DNA from: Paludibacterium yongneupense DSM 18731 | GTDB taxonomy: Bacteria; Pseudomonadota; Gammaproteobacteria; Burkholderiales; Chromobacteriaceae | Direction: 5' to 3' | DNA: 64,000 bases | Assembly (NCBI RefSeq): GCF_000422925.1 | Contig: NZ_AUGZ01000005.1 | Span: 124,001 to 188,000 of the forward strand | Part shown: positions 53,105 to 62,392 of the stretch, in pieces | Layout of the letters: each line of letters starts with the position of its first letter | Numbering within the stretch: position 1 is the stretch's first letter | Program-made: the position numbers and the translations under genes | The notes under the pieces: generated by a model | Databases searched by the model: none | Seen by the model: only the letters and a program-made list of their open reading frames with translations | Told to the model about the DNA's origin: nothing

Positions 53105-54246
53105 ACCCCCTGCCTGCCCGGCGCTTGGGTACCGGTCACGATGGGCAAGGCAGGCAAGCCGGTGAACTGATGCACGATCTGGCGATAGGTGAGATCGGGA
53201 TCCAGGGCCGTGAAGCGTTGCGGATAAAAGTCCTTGGCCAGCCACTCGAGAGCCACGATATTGTAGGGGTGGTTATAGAACTGGTGGTAGATGCCATACA
53301 CCCGCTGCGCCGCCACCGCTTTCAGAGCCGTAAAACCGGTTCGCGCCTCGAGGGCGGGAAAAGCGGCCGCAACCCGCGCCGGCGTCGACCCATAGCCATA
53401 CGGCAGGGCCATCGAGCCTTTTGTCGACCATTGCGAACCGGTCATGACATAGACATCGGGCTGCAGGGCGAGCACTTTTTCCATCGCCACGGTGCCGGTC
53501 GGCCCGGGCAGGATCTGGCTGCCCACATTCCGCCCCCCGACCGCACTGACCAGCGCCCCCCAGCCGATAGTGCCATGGGTGAAGCAGCACGCATCGGCAC
53601 CGGCCTTGCCGGCCAGCGCCTCGATGAACACGCGCGGGCGCACTTTTTCCTTTGCCACGCCCTGCTCCAGCGCGCGCAGATGCGAGCGATAGAAATCGAC
53701 GTACTGCGCGGCCTCGGCTTCCCGGTTCAGTATCTTGCCCAGCAGCGACACGCTGTCCATGGTGTGGCGAACCGGATCCTGTTCCATATCGATGAACACC
53801 ACGGGTATATGCAGCTGCGTCAATCGCTCGAGCACGCCACTCTGTTGCAAGACGGCCCTGGATCGCAATTGCGCAATCAGCAAGTCCGGACGCTGCGTCA
53901 ATACGGTCTCCAGATTGACCTGGCCATCGTCGCCAAAATTCATCGTGCTGATCTTTTCCGCTTGCGGCCAGCGCTTGAGCAGCGCAGACCAGGCCGCAGG
54001 ATCGTTGCGCGCGAGCAGGTTGTTCCAGGCGACCACCCGCGCAAACGGATCGTTCCGATCCAGCAAGGCCAGGGTCAGAATGTCGCGCCCGTCCTGAATC
54101 ACGACGCGGCGAGGCTCATGCTCGACAGAAAAACGGCGCCCCGCCATATCGCTCCCCGTCCAGGGGTAGGACGTCGCCCCGGCCGGCAGGGCCATCCCCG
54201 CCAGCAAGGCGATGCCGGACATCGTGCAGATCCACTTGCTTATCAT
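53101..54246 (-). CDS. periplasmic substrate-binding protein of the FecBCD-type importer
   Basis: Started at the ATG at 54246 (MISKWICTMSGIALLAG; GGAG 9 nt upstream) it has 381 residues with a signal peptide to about residue 23 (PAGA). The body is a class III two-lobed binding protein (Peripla_BP_2) with PRRVVIQDGRDILTLALLD and LVSAVGGRNVGSQILPGPTG. The likely ligand is an iron chelate, heme or a corrinoid. No TonB receptor is adjacent. Inverted repeats lie just upstream (54269-54301). Confidence 0.85.
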   Translation of the reverse strand: MISKWICTMSGIALLAGMALPAGATSYPWTGSDMAGRRFSVEHEPRRVVIQDGRDILTLALLDRNDPFARVVAWNNLLARNDPAAWSALLKRWPQAEKISTMNFGDDGQVNLETVLTQRPDLLIAQLRSRAVLQQSGVLERLTQLHIPVVFIDMEQDPVRHTMDSVSLLGKILNREAEAAQYVDFYRSHLRALEQGVAKEKVRPRVFIEALAGKAGADACCFTHGTIGWGALVSAVGGRNVGSQILPGPTGTVAMEKVLALQPDVYVMTGSQWSTKGSMALPYGYGSTPARVAAAFPALEARTGFTALKAVAAQRVYGIYHQFYNHPYNIVALEWLAKDFYPQRFTALDPDLTYRQIVHQFTGLPALPIVTGTQAPGRQGV

Positions 54247-54268
54247 GCTGATCGCTCCACTCATTGCT

Positions 54269-54301
54269 TGCGAATAGATATTGTTCGCATTTGAACGAAC
54301 A
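54269..54301. promoter_or_regulatory. overlapping inverted repeats upstream of the importer operon
   Basis: TGCGAA (54269-54274) with TTCGCA (54284-54289), and TGTTCG (54282-54287) with CGAACA (54296-54301), in an AT-rich region that also holds TGATAATGC (54302-54310). They suggest a dimeric regulator. A Fur box is possible but the match is poor. Confidence 0.35.
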
Positions 54302-54399
54302 TGATAATGCAGATGCGACTCAATATCAATTACGGCACGATCGTGCGCAGCGCCCAGCACCAGCCTTCTCCCGCGAACCTGTCTTTCGCGAATCAGCGC

Positions 54400-54430
54400 T
54401 TGACCCTGAAGTGACTACAGGGTGTTGAAT
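54400..54430 (+). promoter_or_regulatory. MerR-family (CadR/ZntR/PbrR-type) operator-promoter of the metal ATPase
   Basis: The -35 TTGACC (54400-54405) and -10-like TTGAAT (54425-54430) are separated by 19 bp, the long spacer typical of MerR-type promoters. The spacer carries a palindrome, ACCCTG (54403-54408) and CAGGGT (54418-54423), with inner AGT-G-ACT. This closely matches the known Cd/Zn/Pb-responsive consensus. No merR-family gene is in the window. Confidence 0.82.
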
Positions 54431-54461
54431 ACATTACATACGATGCACACGGAATCATGCC

Positions 54462-56759
54462 ATGTCCCATTACCGCCGCCTCGATCGCGACAGACCCCCC
54501 TCACCCGGGCCAAGGCCGGCGAGCCCCCTGCAAGGTCAGGCTGGCGGCAAGCGCGGCTGCTGCGGCGCGTCCCACGGCCACCCGCCACACGACCATGCAG
54601 GCGACGCCTGCTGCACGAGCCAGGCGCTCGTTCTCGATCGCCTGGCCGCACCGGAGATCGGGGCCGATGGAACCCGGACCGCGATCCGCATCCTGCAGAT
54701 GGACTGCCCTACCGAAGAAGCGCTGATCCGCAAGAAACTGGAGGGCATGCCTTCGGTAACAAGCCTGGATTTCAACCTGATGCAGCGGGTCTTGACCGTC
54801 GTGCACGCGCCGGAGGCGCTGGCAGCCATTCTGGAGGCCGTGCGTTCGCTGGGCTTCGAGCCCGAACTCGCGAGTGAAGGCGCGCCGCGCGCCGCCTCCC
54901 CCGAGGCCGGGCAAGGCTGGTGGCCGCTGGCGGGAGCAGGAACGGCCGCGATCGCCTCTGAAGCGGCGAATTGGACAGGCGGTCCCGCTTGGCTGGCGGC
55001 CGCGCTTGCCGTTCTGGCCATCGCCGTCTGCGGACTAGGCACCTACCGGAAAGGCTGGATCGCCATTCGCAACGGCAATCTGAACATCAACGCCTTGATG
55101 AGTATTGCCGTGACAGGCGCACTGGCGCTCGGCCAGTGGCCGGAGGCCGCGATGGTCATGCTGCTGTTCACGCTGGCCGAACGGATAGAAGCCCTGTCTC
55201 TCGATCGAGCCCGCAACGCGATTGCAGGGCTGATGCAACTCGCCCCGGACCAGGCCACCGTGCAGCAAGATGATGGCTCCTGGCACGAAATTGAAGCCCG
55301 GACCGTCGCGGCGGGCCGCATCGTGCGGGTCAGACCCGGCGAGCGCATCGCGCTCGACGGCAACATCGTTCGCGGCAACTCCGCAGTCGATCAGGCGCCG
55401 ATTACAGGAGAAAGCCTGCCGGTGGACAAATCGGAAGGCGACCCCGTCTTCGCCGGAACGATCAACCTGGCCGGCTCTTTCGACTACCGGGTCACGGCGG
55501 CGGCGGACAACACGGCGCTGGCGCGCATCATCCATGCCGTTGAAGAAGCCCAGGGAGCCAAGGCGCCGACCCAGCGCTTCGTCGATCGTTTCGCCCGGAT
55601 CTATACCCCCACCGTCTTTGCCATTGCCGTTGCCATCGCCGTTTTGCCGCCACTGCTACTGAGCGGCAGCTGGCACGGCTGGATCTACAAAGCCCTGGTC
55701 CTGCTGGTGATCGCCTGCCCATGCGCACTGGTGATCTCGACCCCGGTGACGATAGTCAGCGGGCTGGCCGCAGCCGCCCGGCACGGCATCCTGATCAAGG
55801 GCGGCGCCTACCTGGAGCAAGGCCGCCTGCTCAACTGCCTCGCACTGGACAAGACCGGCACGCTGACCCATGGGAAACCCGTACTGACCGACTTCGAGTC
55901 GCGTGCAGGGCTCACGCCCGAACACTGTCGAAGCCTTGCCGCCAGCCTGGCCGATCGCTCTGACCACCCGGTGTCGCAGGCCATCGCCTCTGCCGCAAAG
56001 CGGGATGCGATTGCGAGGGAGCCCGTCGAGGCCTTCGAAGCCTTGCCGGGGCGCGGCGTGCGCGGCGCGATAGCCGGCAAAACGTATTTTCTCGGCAACC
56101 ACCGCCTGGTGCATGAACTCGAGCGCTGCTCTCCCGAGTTGGAAACGCGACTCTACGCATTGGAGCGGCAGGGAAAGACGGTCGTGTTGCTAAGCGACGA
56201 CACGCAAGTGCTGGCGCTGTTCGCGGTAGCCGACACGGTCAAGGACAGCAGCCGCGAGGCCATTGCCGACTTGCACCGGCTCGGGATCAGGACTGTGATG
56301 CTGACCGGCGACAATCCGCATACCGCCGGGGCGATAGCCGCGCACGTCGGGATCGACGAGGCCCGCGGCGACCAGTTGCCCGACGACAAGTTGAATGCGA
56401 TCGCGGCCTTCGCACGCGAGGGGACGGTGGGCATGGTCGGCGACGGCATCAATGACGCGCCGGCGCTGGCGCGCGCCCACATCGGCTTCGCGATGGGCGC
56501 AATGGGCACCGGAGCGGCGATAGAAACGGCCGATGTCGCCCTGATGGACGATGACTTGCGCAAGATACCCGCCTTCGTGCGACTGTCGCGAGCCACGCGC
56601 GCGATCCTCGTCCAGAACATCACTCTCGCACTGGGAATCAAAGTCGGCTTTCTGGCACTCACCCTGGCCGGTCTGGGTAGTATGTGGATGGCCGTGTTCG
56701 CCGACGTGGGCGCGAGCCTGCTCGTGGTCGGCAACGGTCTGAGGCTGCTGCGCAGATAA
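54462..56759 (+). CDS. zntA: Zn/Cd/Pb-translocating P1B-type ATPase
   Basis: The 765-residue protein has a Cys/His-rich N-terminus (31-51, GCC...DACC) and a heavy-metal-associated domain whose motif is MDCPTEE (80-86), the Zn/Cd/Pb variant rather than the Cu GMTCxxC. TGES (315-318), the CPC metal site (C419-P-C421) in TM6, phosphorylated D463 (DKTGTLTH) and the hinge MVGDGINDAPALA are all intact. It exports soft divalent cations from the cytoplasm. A MerR-type promoter directly precedes it. CadA would be an equivalent name. Confidence 0.92.
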   Translation: MSHYRRLDRDRPPSPGPRPASPLQGQAGGKRGCCGASHGHPPHDHAGDACCTSQALVLDRLAAPEIGADGTRTAIRILQMDCPTEEALIRKKLEGMPSVTSLDFNLMQRVLTVVHAPEALAAILEAVRSLGFEPELASEGAPRAASPEAGQGWWPLAGAGTAAIASEAANWTGGPAWLAAALAVLAIAVCGLGTYRKGWIAIRNGNLNINALMSIAVTGALALGQWPEAAMVMLLFTLAERIEALSLDRARNAIAGLMQLAPDQATVQQDDGSWHEIEARTVAAGRIVRVRPGERIALDGNIVRGNSAVDQAPITGESLPVDKSEGDPVFAGTINLAGSFDYRVTAAADNTALARIIHAVEEAQGAKAPTQRFVDRFARIYTPTVFAIAVAIAVLPPLLLSGSWHGWIYKALVLLVIACPCALVISTPVTIVSGLAAAARHGILIKGGAYLEQGRLLNCLALDKTGTLTHGKPVLTDFESRAGLTPEHCRSLAASLADRSDHPVSQAIASAAKRDAIAREPVEAFEALPGRGVRGAIAGKTYFLGNHRLVHELERCSPELETRLYALERQGKTVVLLSDDTQVLALFAVADTVKDSSREAIADLHRLGIRTVMLTGDNPHTAGAIAAHVGIDEARGDQLPDDKLNAIAAFAREGTVGMVGDGINDAPALARAHIGFAMGAMGTGAAIETADVALMDDDLRKIPAFVRLSRATRAILVQNITLALGIKVGFLALTLAGLGSMWMAVFADVGASLLVVGNGLRLLRR

Positions 56760-56793
56760 AGACCGCCATGCGGTCAGGCGGCCCCGGCCGCCG

Positions 56794-58707
56794 TCAATTC
56801 GCCGCTGGTGCGGCCGGAAACGGGCAGGCGTGCGCCGCCGTCGCGGAAAGCGCTGCGGCAATGCTCGCGACAGCCGGGAGGCCGGGGCGCCAGACCTGCA
56901 GGGCAGCGGCGGGAATATCCAGCCGGCACGCATCGCCGGCACGCCAGTTTCGGCCGGCAACAGGAACGTCCAGCTGCAGCCCGGACAGGTTCACAACGGC
57001 ACGGGCCTCGCCGTGCCGCAGGACAATGCTATCCAGCAGCGCACAGAATCGCCCTTGCGCATGAAAAATCAATGCACCGGGGTCGATGCTCCACATCCAC
57101 TCGCCCCCGCCCGATGCCGCGGCCGACGCAATGGGCACCACGACGTCCGCAGCCAGATGCAGTTCTCCTTCTGCGTCCGCCACACCGCAGCCCACATTCG
57201 GCAAACCCAGCAACTCGGCGACACGCAGGCTGGCCGGCCGGGCAAACAACGCTTCGCTGCGTCCGGCCTGCAAAACCCGTCCACCGTCCAGCACCAGGAT
57301 TTCATCCGCTAACCAGGCGGCCTCATCCGGATCATGCGTGACCAAAACGGTTGTCACGTCGACCTCGCGCTGCAATTGCCGCAGCTGGCGGCACAGCTGG
57401 CGTCGCCGCGGCGTATCGAGAGCGGCAAAAGGCTCGTCCAACAACAGCAACCGCGACGGACAGGATAGTGCGCGGGCAATGGCGACCCGCTGCGCTTGCC
57501 CGAGCGACAACTCCGCCGGCCGGCGTGCCAGCAAGGCTTCTATCCCCAGCCGATGCGCCCAGTACCGAGCCGCAGCAGGATCGGCCCGCGTCGGAAATGC
57601 CAGGTGCTCACTGACGGTAAGATGGGAAAACAAGCCATAGTCCTGTGGCACATAGGCCAGGCCGCGCTGCTCGGGCGCAACGGCATCCAGGACTTGATCG
57701 TCGAGACGCAAGGCGCCGGACTCCGCCCGCTCCAGGCCGGCTAGCAGTCTCAGGGTCAGCGACTTGCCCGAGCCGGAAGCACCCAGAATCGCCAGCCGCC
57801 GTACCGAGGTCGACCAGCCGACGTCAAGCTGAAAAGTGCCGAGGCGCTTGCGGAAAGCGAATTCGAGTCCCCCTGTCCGCACCCGGTGCGGAACGGCGCC
57901 CACCGGCGGCGGTACGGCACACGGCTCCGCATCGTCGGGCAGGATGTCGGCACGGCGTCTGCGGTACTGGCGTGCGGCCAGGGCCGACATGAGCACGGCA
58001 ATCGCCAATGTCGGCAGCAATAAAGGCATCATTGCCGGCAGCCCCTGGCTGCCGAATGCGACATAGGTGTACACCGGCAACGAATAGGGATGATAAGCCA
58101 CCATCATGGTGGCGCCGAACTCTCCGAAAGCGCGCAACCAGGCCAGGGCCAGGCCTGCGCGGATGCCGGGCCAGGCCAAGGGCAGATCCACTCGCAAGAA
58201 CCGGCTCCATGCATGGTGCCCGAGCGTCGCGGCAAGATCGTTCAAGCCAGGATCGACCGCCGCAAAAGCCGACCGTGCCGCCACAATCAGAAAAGGAGCG
58301 GCAACAAAGGCCTCGGCCAGCACCACACCGCTGAACGAATCCGTGAGAGCGCCTTGCGTCCAGATGCCGACAGGACTGTAGGGGCCGAACAGAAACAGCA
58401 GCAACACGCCACTGGTCAGCGGCGGCAGAGCCAGCGGAAGCTGGACGACAAACCCCAACCAGGCTCCCCAAGGCGACGAAGAACGGCTAAGGCAATACCC
58501 GAGAGGGATGCCGCCGATGGCGATCAGCACGGTCGCAATGCCGGCGCTGGCGACCGAGACACCGATAGCCGAGCCCAGCGCCGGAACATCGACGCCGTGC
58601 CAGTCGGCCGCCGCAACCTGCTGGATACTGGCGGCGAAAGGCGCGCACAGATACAAGGCCAGCAGACCGGCGAGCCCAAGCAATACCGCAGGCGGACGAC
58701 GCCTCAT
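56794..58707 (-). CDS. fused molybdate/tungstate ABC permease-ATPase (ModB-ModC fusion)
   Basis: The 637-residue protein joins two usual subunits. Residues 1-245 form a ModB-type permease with the EAA-like loop AATLGHHAWSRFLRVDLPLA (159-178). Residues about 280-485 form the ATPase: Walker A GASGSGKS (309-316), signature LSLGQ (400-404), Walker B LLLDEPFAALD and the switch His of VTHD. A TOBE-like region follows (about 560-630). The frame is continuous with no stop at the domain join. It overlaps the binding-protein gene by 4 bp, and a ModE box precedes the operon, which supports Mo/W import. Confidence 0.88.
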   Translation of the reverse strand: MRRRPPAVLLGLAGLLALYLCAPFAASIQQVAAADWHGVDVPALGSAIGVSVASAGIATVLIAIGGIPLGYCLSRSSSPWGAWLGFVVQLPLALPPLTSGVLLLFLFGPYSPVGIWTQGALTDSFSGVVLAEAFVAAPFLIVAARSAFAAVDPGLNDLAATLGHHAWSRFLRVDLPLAWPGIRAGLALAWLRAFGEFGATMMVAYHPYSLPVYTYVAFGSQGLPAMMPLLLPTLAIAVLMSALAARQYRRRRADILPDDAEPCAVPPPVGAVPHRVRTGGLEFAFRKRLGTFQLDVGWSTSVRRLAILGASGSGKSLTLRLLAGLERAESGALRLDDQVLDAVAPEQRGLAYVPQDYGLFSHLTVSEHLAFPTRADPAAARYWAHRLGIEALLARRPAELSLGQAQRVAIARALSCPSRLLLLDEPFAALDTPRRRQLCRQLRQLQREVDVTTVLVTHDPDEAAWLADEILVLDGGRVLQAGRSEALFARPASLRVAELLGLPNVGCGVADAEGELHLAADVVVPIASAAASGGGEWMWSIDPGALIFHAQGRFCALLDSIVLRHGEARAVVNLSGLQLDVPVAGRNWRAGDACRLDIPAAALQVWRPGLPAVASIAAALSATAAHACPFPAAPAAN

Positions 58708-59579
58708 TGCCCGCCGCGCAAGGCGGCCTCAACCGGAGCGGGAATGCGCTGCCTGTCGCCCGACACCGCAGGGGAAACCACATCGATGCCATGTGCCTTG
58801 AGCAAGGCGCGTCCTTGCGCGCTCAACAGGAACACGACAAAACGGTTGGCGCCACTGCTGTTAGGTGCGTCGCGCAAGATCGTCAGGGTGTACTGGGCCT
58901 TGGCCGGCAACTCGGCCGGCAACGGGATCGCCGGTATCTTGAGATCGGAGGTTTCTGTCGAATAGAAGAAGCCGGCATCGAGCTGCCCGGACTGCAAGCG
59001 GCCAACCAGCGTCTCCTCCGGCAACACCTGCTGCGGGTTATTCGGCGAGCCGAGCGTGCGCGCCATCAAATCCGGCTCTTGATACAAGATCGCCGCGCGC
59101 GCGATCAGATCAACCGTGAACGCCCCCTTCGGGTCGAGATTGGGATCGGTTCGGCCGATGCGAATGCCCGGCATCTGCAGCGCTTTATCCCAGCGCTGCG
59201 ACTTCAAAGCCTGCGCATATTTGCTGGCCGGATTGTAGCCGATCAGCAGCGGCGATTCGGCGAAATTGGCGTACCACCGCACCCAGTCCCCATTGGCGGC
59301 ACCCATCAGACTCGCATTGACCTTGGGGCTCGCACTGATGAAAACATCGGCACGCCGCAACTTTCCCTTGATTTCATTGGCCAATTTATTGGAACCGCCC
59401 GCATAGCCGGAGAAGTGCAAGCCCGACTCTTTTTCGAAGGCCGGGCCGACGCTGCGTTCCATCAGATTGACCAATGAGCCGGCGTACATCACGCTCACGC
59501 CATGGTCGTCGGCCATGGCTCGATCCGCGACCACCGCACATGCCAGACTGACCCCCAGGCAGGCGATCATATGTTTCAT
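58704..59579 (-). CDS. molybdate/tungstate-binding periplasmic protein (WtpA/ModA-like)
   Basis: The 291-residue protein has a signal peptide ending AMA at about residue 23 and AAGGGG upstream of the ATG at 59579. The mature start VMYAGSLVNLMERSVGPAFE and SGYAGGSNKLANEIKGKLRRADVFISAS are of the WtpA type (tungstate/molybdate), rather than classic ModA. It is the first gene of the two-gene importer operon under a ModE box. Tungstate specificity cannot be decided. Confidence 0.88.
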   Translation of the reverse strand: MKHMIACLGVSLACAVVADRAMADDHGVSVMYAGSLVNLMERSVGPAFEKESGLHFSGYAGGSNKLANEIKGKLRRADVFISASPKVNASLMGAANGDWVRWYANFAESPLLIGYNPASKYAQALKSQRWDKALQMPGIRIGRTDPNLDPKGAFTVDLIARAAILYQEPDLMARTLGSPNNPQQVLPEETLVGRLQSGQLDAGFFYSTETSDLKIPAIPLPAELPAKAQYTLTILRDAPNSSGANRFVVFLLSAQGRALLKAHGIDVVSPAVSGDRQRIPAPVEAALRGGQ

Positions 59580-59602
59580 AGCACACCCCTTTCGCTTGCT
59601 AC

Positions 59603-59626
59603 CGTTATATATTCACTTATATAGCG
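59603..59626. promoter_or_regulatory. ModE operator upstream of the Mo/W importer
   Basis: CGTTATATA (59603-59611), TTCACT, TATATAGCG (59618-59626): an interrupted palindrome with a 6-bp centre matching the known ModE consensus. It begins 24 bp before the binding-protein start, a position suited to repression when molybdate is plentiful. No modE gene is in the window. Confidence 0.88.
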
Positions 59627-59800
59627 AAAGTCTAACATCGATGTCATCGCCACGGGAGCCGCGGGCAAGGGCATTTGATCCGCAACAATAGCTCGTCCCC
59701 TCAGGCGGCTCAGGCACAATTCAACGGATGCCCCCGGCACCAATAGCCTGAGAACGGTGATTGCCTTAATATAAAGAAATATTACAGTCCATTTGGAATA

Positions 59801-61351
59801 GTGCCCTTGCTGTACCTCGACTTGCGAACCTTGGCACTGGTTGCCATGTTCAGTGGACTGATGTTCACGGCGACGACATTGTCCGTCTGGAGGCTGGCGC
59901 CGGAGGAATCGGGCTTGCGGCAATGTGCAAGCGGCAGCACCCTGTTCGCCCTGGGCATGGCCGAAGTCGCCTTGCGTCCGTTTCTGTATGCCCGCCTGTC
60001 CATCCCGCTTGGAAACGGACTGACCCTCATGGGCTGCGGTTTTTTCCTGATCGGTTTTCGTACCCTGCTCGGCCTGCCGACCTCGCGCAGCGACAAATGG
60101 TTGCCATGGCTCTACTTTCTGCTCACCGCTCTCGGCAGTGCCTACTTCACGCTACTCGTCCCATCGATCCGGTTCAGAATCACCTTTGTCTCGCTCGTCG
60201 GCGCCACGTTCCACGCGGCACTGGCGCGCGCCCTTTTCCGCTGCCATGACCGCGAGCTCGCGAGCTGGCGGCAATTCACGATCGCCCTGCAAATCGTGGG
60301 GTTCGTGCTCTACCTCATTCGGGCCTGGGACGTGCCGGACATTCCCGAGGTCCCCGACTACAGACAATCATCGAGCTGGCTGGTGGCGGCGCCGGGTTTT
60401 TATGCGATGTGCTTCAATGTCTGGATGGCGATCACCATCGTGTTGATCGCCAACGCGCGGATGCACCGGCGCATGCACCGCCAGCTCGAGGAAGCGCTGG
60501 CGTTCAACGAAACCCTGCTGGCCAACTCGCCCCAGGCCATCGGCGTCTACAAGGCCGACGGCCGGTGCATCTTTGTCAACGACGCGTATTCCAGTCTGGT
60601 CGGAATCGGCAAACAGGACCTGCTGCAGCAGAACTTTCTTCTGCCCGCGTTCTGGGAAGGATCGGGCTTGCGCGAACAGTGTCTGGCGGCGCTGGCCGAC
60701 AACAACACGCAGCGGCGCGACCTGCGACTGACGACGCCGGCCGGCCAGGTCTTATGGATTGAAAGCCGTATTCTGCCGTCGACCATCAAGGGTGAACTTC
60801 ACCTGCTTGTCCAACTATTCGACCTGACCGCACGCAAGAATACGGAGAACACGCTGCGCGAGCTCACCTTCCACGATCCGCTGACACGGCTGCCCAACCG
60901 CCGCCTGTTTCTGGAACAACTCTCCAGGGCCAGACAAAATAGCGAACGCCATCGATCGCACGCCGCGATTCTGTTCATCGATCTGGACAAATTCAAGCAC
61001 TTGAACGACAGTCATGGCCATAGCGTGGGCGACGAGCGTCTGTTGGAGACCGCGCGCAGATTGCAGCAGACGACCCGCCCCAGCGACACCGTCGCACGCT
61101 TCGGTGGCGACGAGTTCGTCGTGCTGCTGGAAGCCCTGGGCCCCGATGCCGACCACGCCCAGTCGCATGCGCTCAAGATCGTCGAACACATGCGCAAGGT
61201 TCTGAGCGCCCCCTATGCCTTGAGCCCGGGGCTGCACGAGGCGACGGCCACCATCGGGCTGCGGCTGTTTTACGGGACAGACACCAGTGCCGAACAGATA
61301 CTCAAGGAGGCCGACGAGGCCATGTATCGCTTGAAACAGGAGCGGTACTGA
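59801..61351 (+). CDS. membrane-bound PAS-GGDEF diguanylate cyclase
   Basis: The 516-residue protein is initiated by GTG 59801. About seven hydrophobic segments (residues 1-225) form a membrane sensor. A PAS domain (about 235-350, NETLLANSPQAIGVYKADGR) and a GGDEF domain (about 355-516) follow. The active site RFGGDEFVVLLE is intact and an RPSD inhibitory site lies five residues before it, so it is probably an active, product-inhibited cyclase. It is inner-membrane located. The stop is followed by a hairpin. No neighbouring partner. Confidence 0.9.
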   Translation: MPLLYLDLRTLALVAMFSGLMFTATTLSVWRLAPEESGLRQCASGSTLFALGMAEVALRPFLYARLSIPLGNGLTLMGCGFFLIGFRTLLGLPTSRSDKWLPWLYFLLTALGSAYFTLLVPSIRFRITFVSLVGATFHAALARALFRCHDRELASWRQFTIALQIVGFVLYLIRAWDVPDIPEVPDYRQSSSWLVAAPGFYAMCFNVWMAITIVLIANARMHRRMHRQLEEALAFNETLLANSPQAIGVYKADGRCIFVNDAYSSLVGIGKQDLLQQNFLLPAFWEGSGLREQCLAALADNNTQRRDLRLTTPAGQVLWIESRILPSTIKGELHLLVQLFDLTARKNTENTLRELTFHDPLTRLPNRRLFLEQLSRARQNSERHRSHAAILFIDLDKFKHLNDSHGHSVGDERLLETARRLQQTTRPSDTVARFGGDEFVVLLEALGPDADHAQSHALKIVEHMRKVLSAPYALSPGLHEATATIGLRLFYGTDTSAEQILKEADEAMYRLKQERY

Positions 61352-61406
61352 CCGGCCGGCGCCCGTACCCGGACGGCACGCGTCCCCGACACGGGCGCGC
61401 CGGCCT
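61352..61406. terminator. GC hairpin after the GGDEF gene
   Basis: GGCCGGCGCCCGT just after the stop pairs with ACGGGCGCGCCGGCC (61391-61405), with a 2-nt bulge and a loop of about 24 nt. It lacks a T-run. The rest of the 330 bp to 61681 holds no supported gene. Confidence 0.4.
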
Positions 61407-61681
61407 GCAGGCATTGCAGACCGGGAAAAAGAAGCCCATATTAGGCAAAACCCTTCAACGATAACGCACAAGCCGTGCTCATCAGCGGCGACCTGACCCT
61501 CCCCTGGCCCCAACCGGAACGATTCCCGCACCGGAAAGGCGCCCAGCGAGGCTGGCGGCTTCCGTCGCCAAACGCAATGCGATACACATCGTCCCAGACC
61601 GGCAAAATGGCAGCGAACCGACCGGGTCAGGGTATTGCCAAACTCTATCTGGCCCGGGACAAGGTCAGCAATGGAGGCAGC

Positions 61682-61921
61682 ATGGACATCAGCGAAGTCT
61701 TGGCCCTGATGCAGGGCGCCCGGTCCCGCGCCGATTACATGGCGCCGGATATACTGCAATTCATTTTTGCGAACGAGCTGGCAGGCATTTCCCCCCTGAT
61801 TCCGCGCGATCAGCTCTATCGCCTGATAGCCATCGGCGCAATCGTTTTCAAGAGCGCCGCATCGGAAGCGGAAGCCGACAGGGAAACCCTGCGTCTGCTC
61901 GACGCGGTCCGCAAGCCGTGA
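61682..61921 (+). CDS. small hypothetical protein (79 aa)
   Basis: Starting at the ATG at 61682, with GGAGG 5 nt upstream, 79 codons read MDISEVLALMQGARSRADYM and onward to LLDAVRKP. The protein is predicted mostly helical and soluble, with no signal peptide. The open frame extends 69 codons further upstream but that part is low-complexity. I recognise no family. Confidence 0.6.
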   Translation: MDISEVLALMQGARSRADYMAPDILQFIFANELAGISPLIPRDQLYRLIAIGAIVFKSAASEAEADRETLRLLDAVRKP

Positions 61922-62392
61922 AACAGGCGTGCGACACGGGCCGCCCCTGGCGCGGTGCCGCACGCCTCTTCAGGGCAGGGCCGATCCTGCGGCGGCATCC
62001 GGACGAGGTCGGCAGGAAACGCGCGTCGGCCCGCCCTTCCCCGCCCGCATGGCTCTCTCCCGCCCGATAGCGGTGCAGCGCTCCCGCGCGCCACCATTGC
62101 CGCCGCAGCCCGGAAAATTCTTATCCTGCGGCATCAGCTGAAGCACTCGGCCTTTCTCTGGCACGGGCGCCGCCCGCGCGACACAGACGCATCGCGAACC
62201 GGTCCTTGACGGTACGACCGATACGGCCCGGATCTGCCGACGAGGCATCCGGCCTCCCGCACCGGGGCGCCATTTGAGCAATGGCCGCTGCGTGCTTTAC
62301 TTGCAATGGGTCGGATATACTGCGAGAAACCGTGCCGGGCGCTCATCCTGGCCCTCGCGCAGCGAGAGGGACGAACAAGAAAGGAGGTCTTC
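61922..62392. other. 471-bp intergenic region without a supported gene
   Basis: GC-rich sequence with several short open frames on both strands, none with a ribosome-binding site or a recognisable domain. The promoter of the 86-codon secreted gene should lie near its 3' end, but I see no clear hexamers. Confidence 0.4.

Noticed and set aside
54247-54320. A Fur box upstream of the FecBCD-type importer
   Set aside because: Only TGATAATGC resembles the consensus; a 19-bp match could not be found, so only the inverted repeats are reported.
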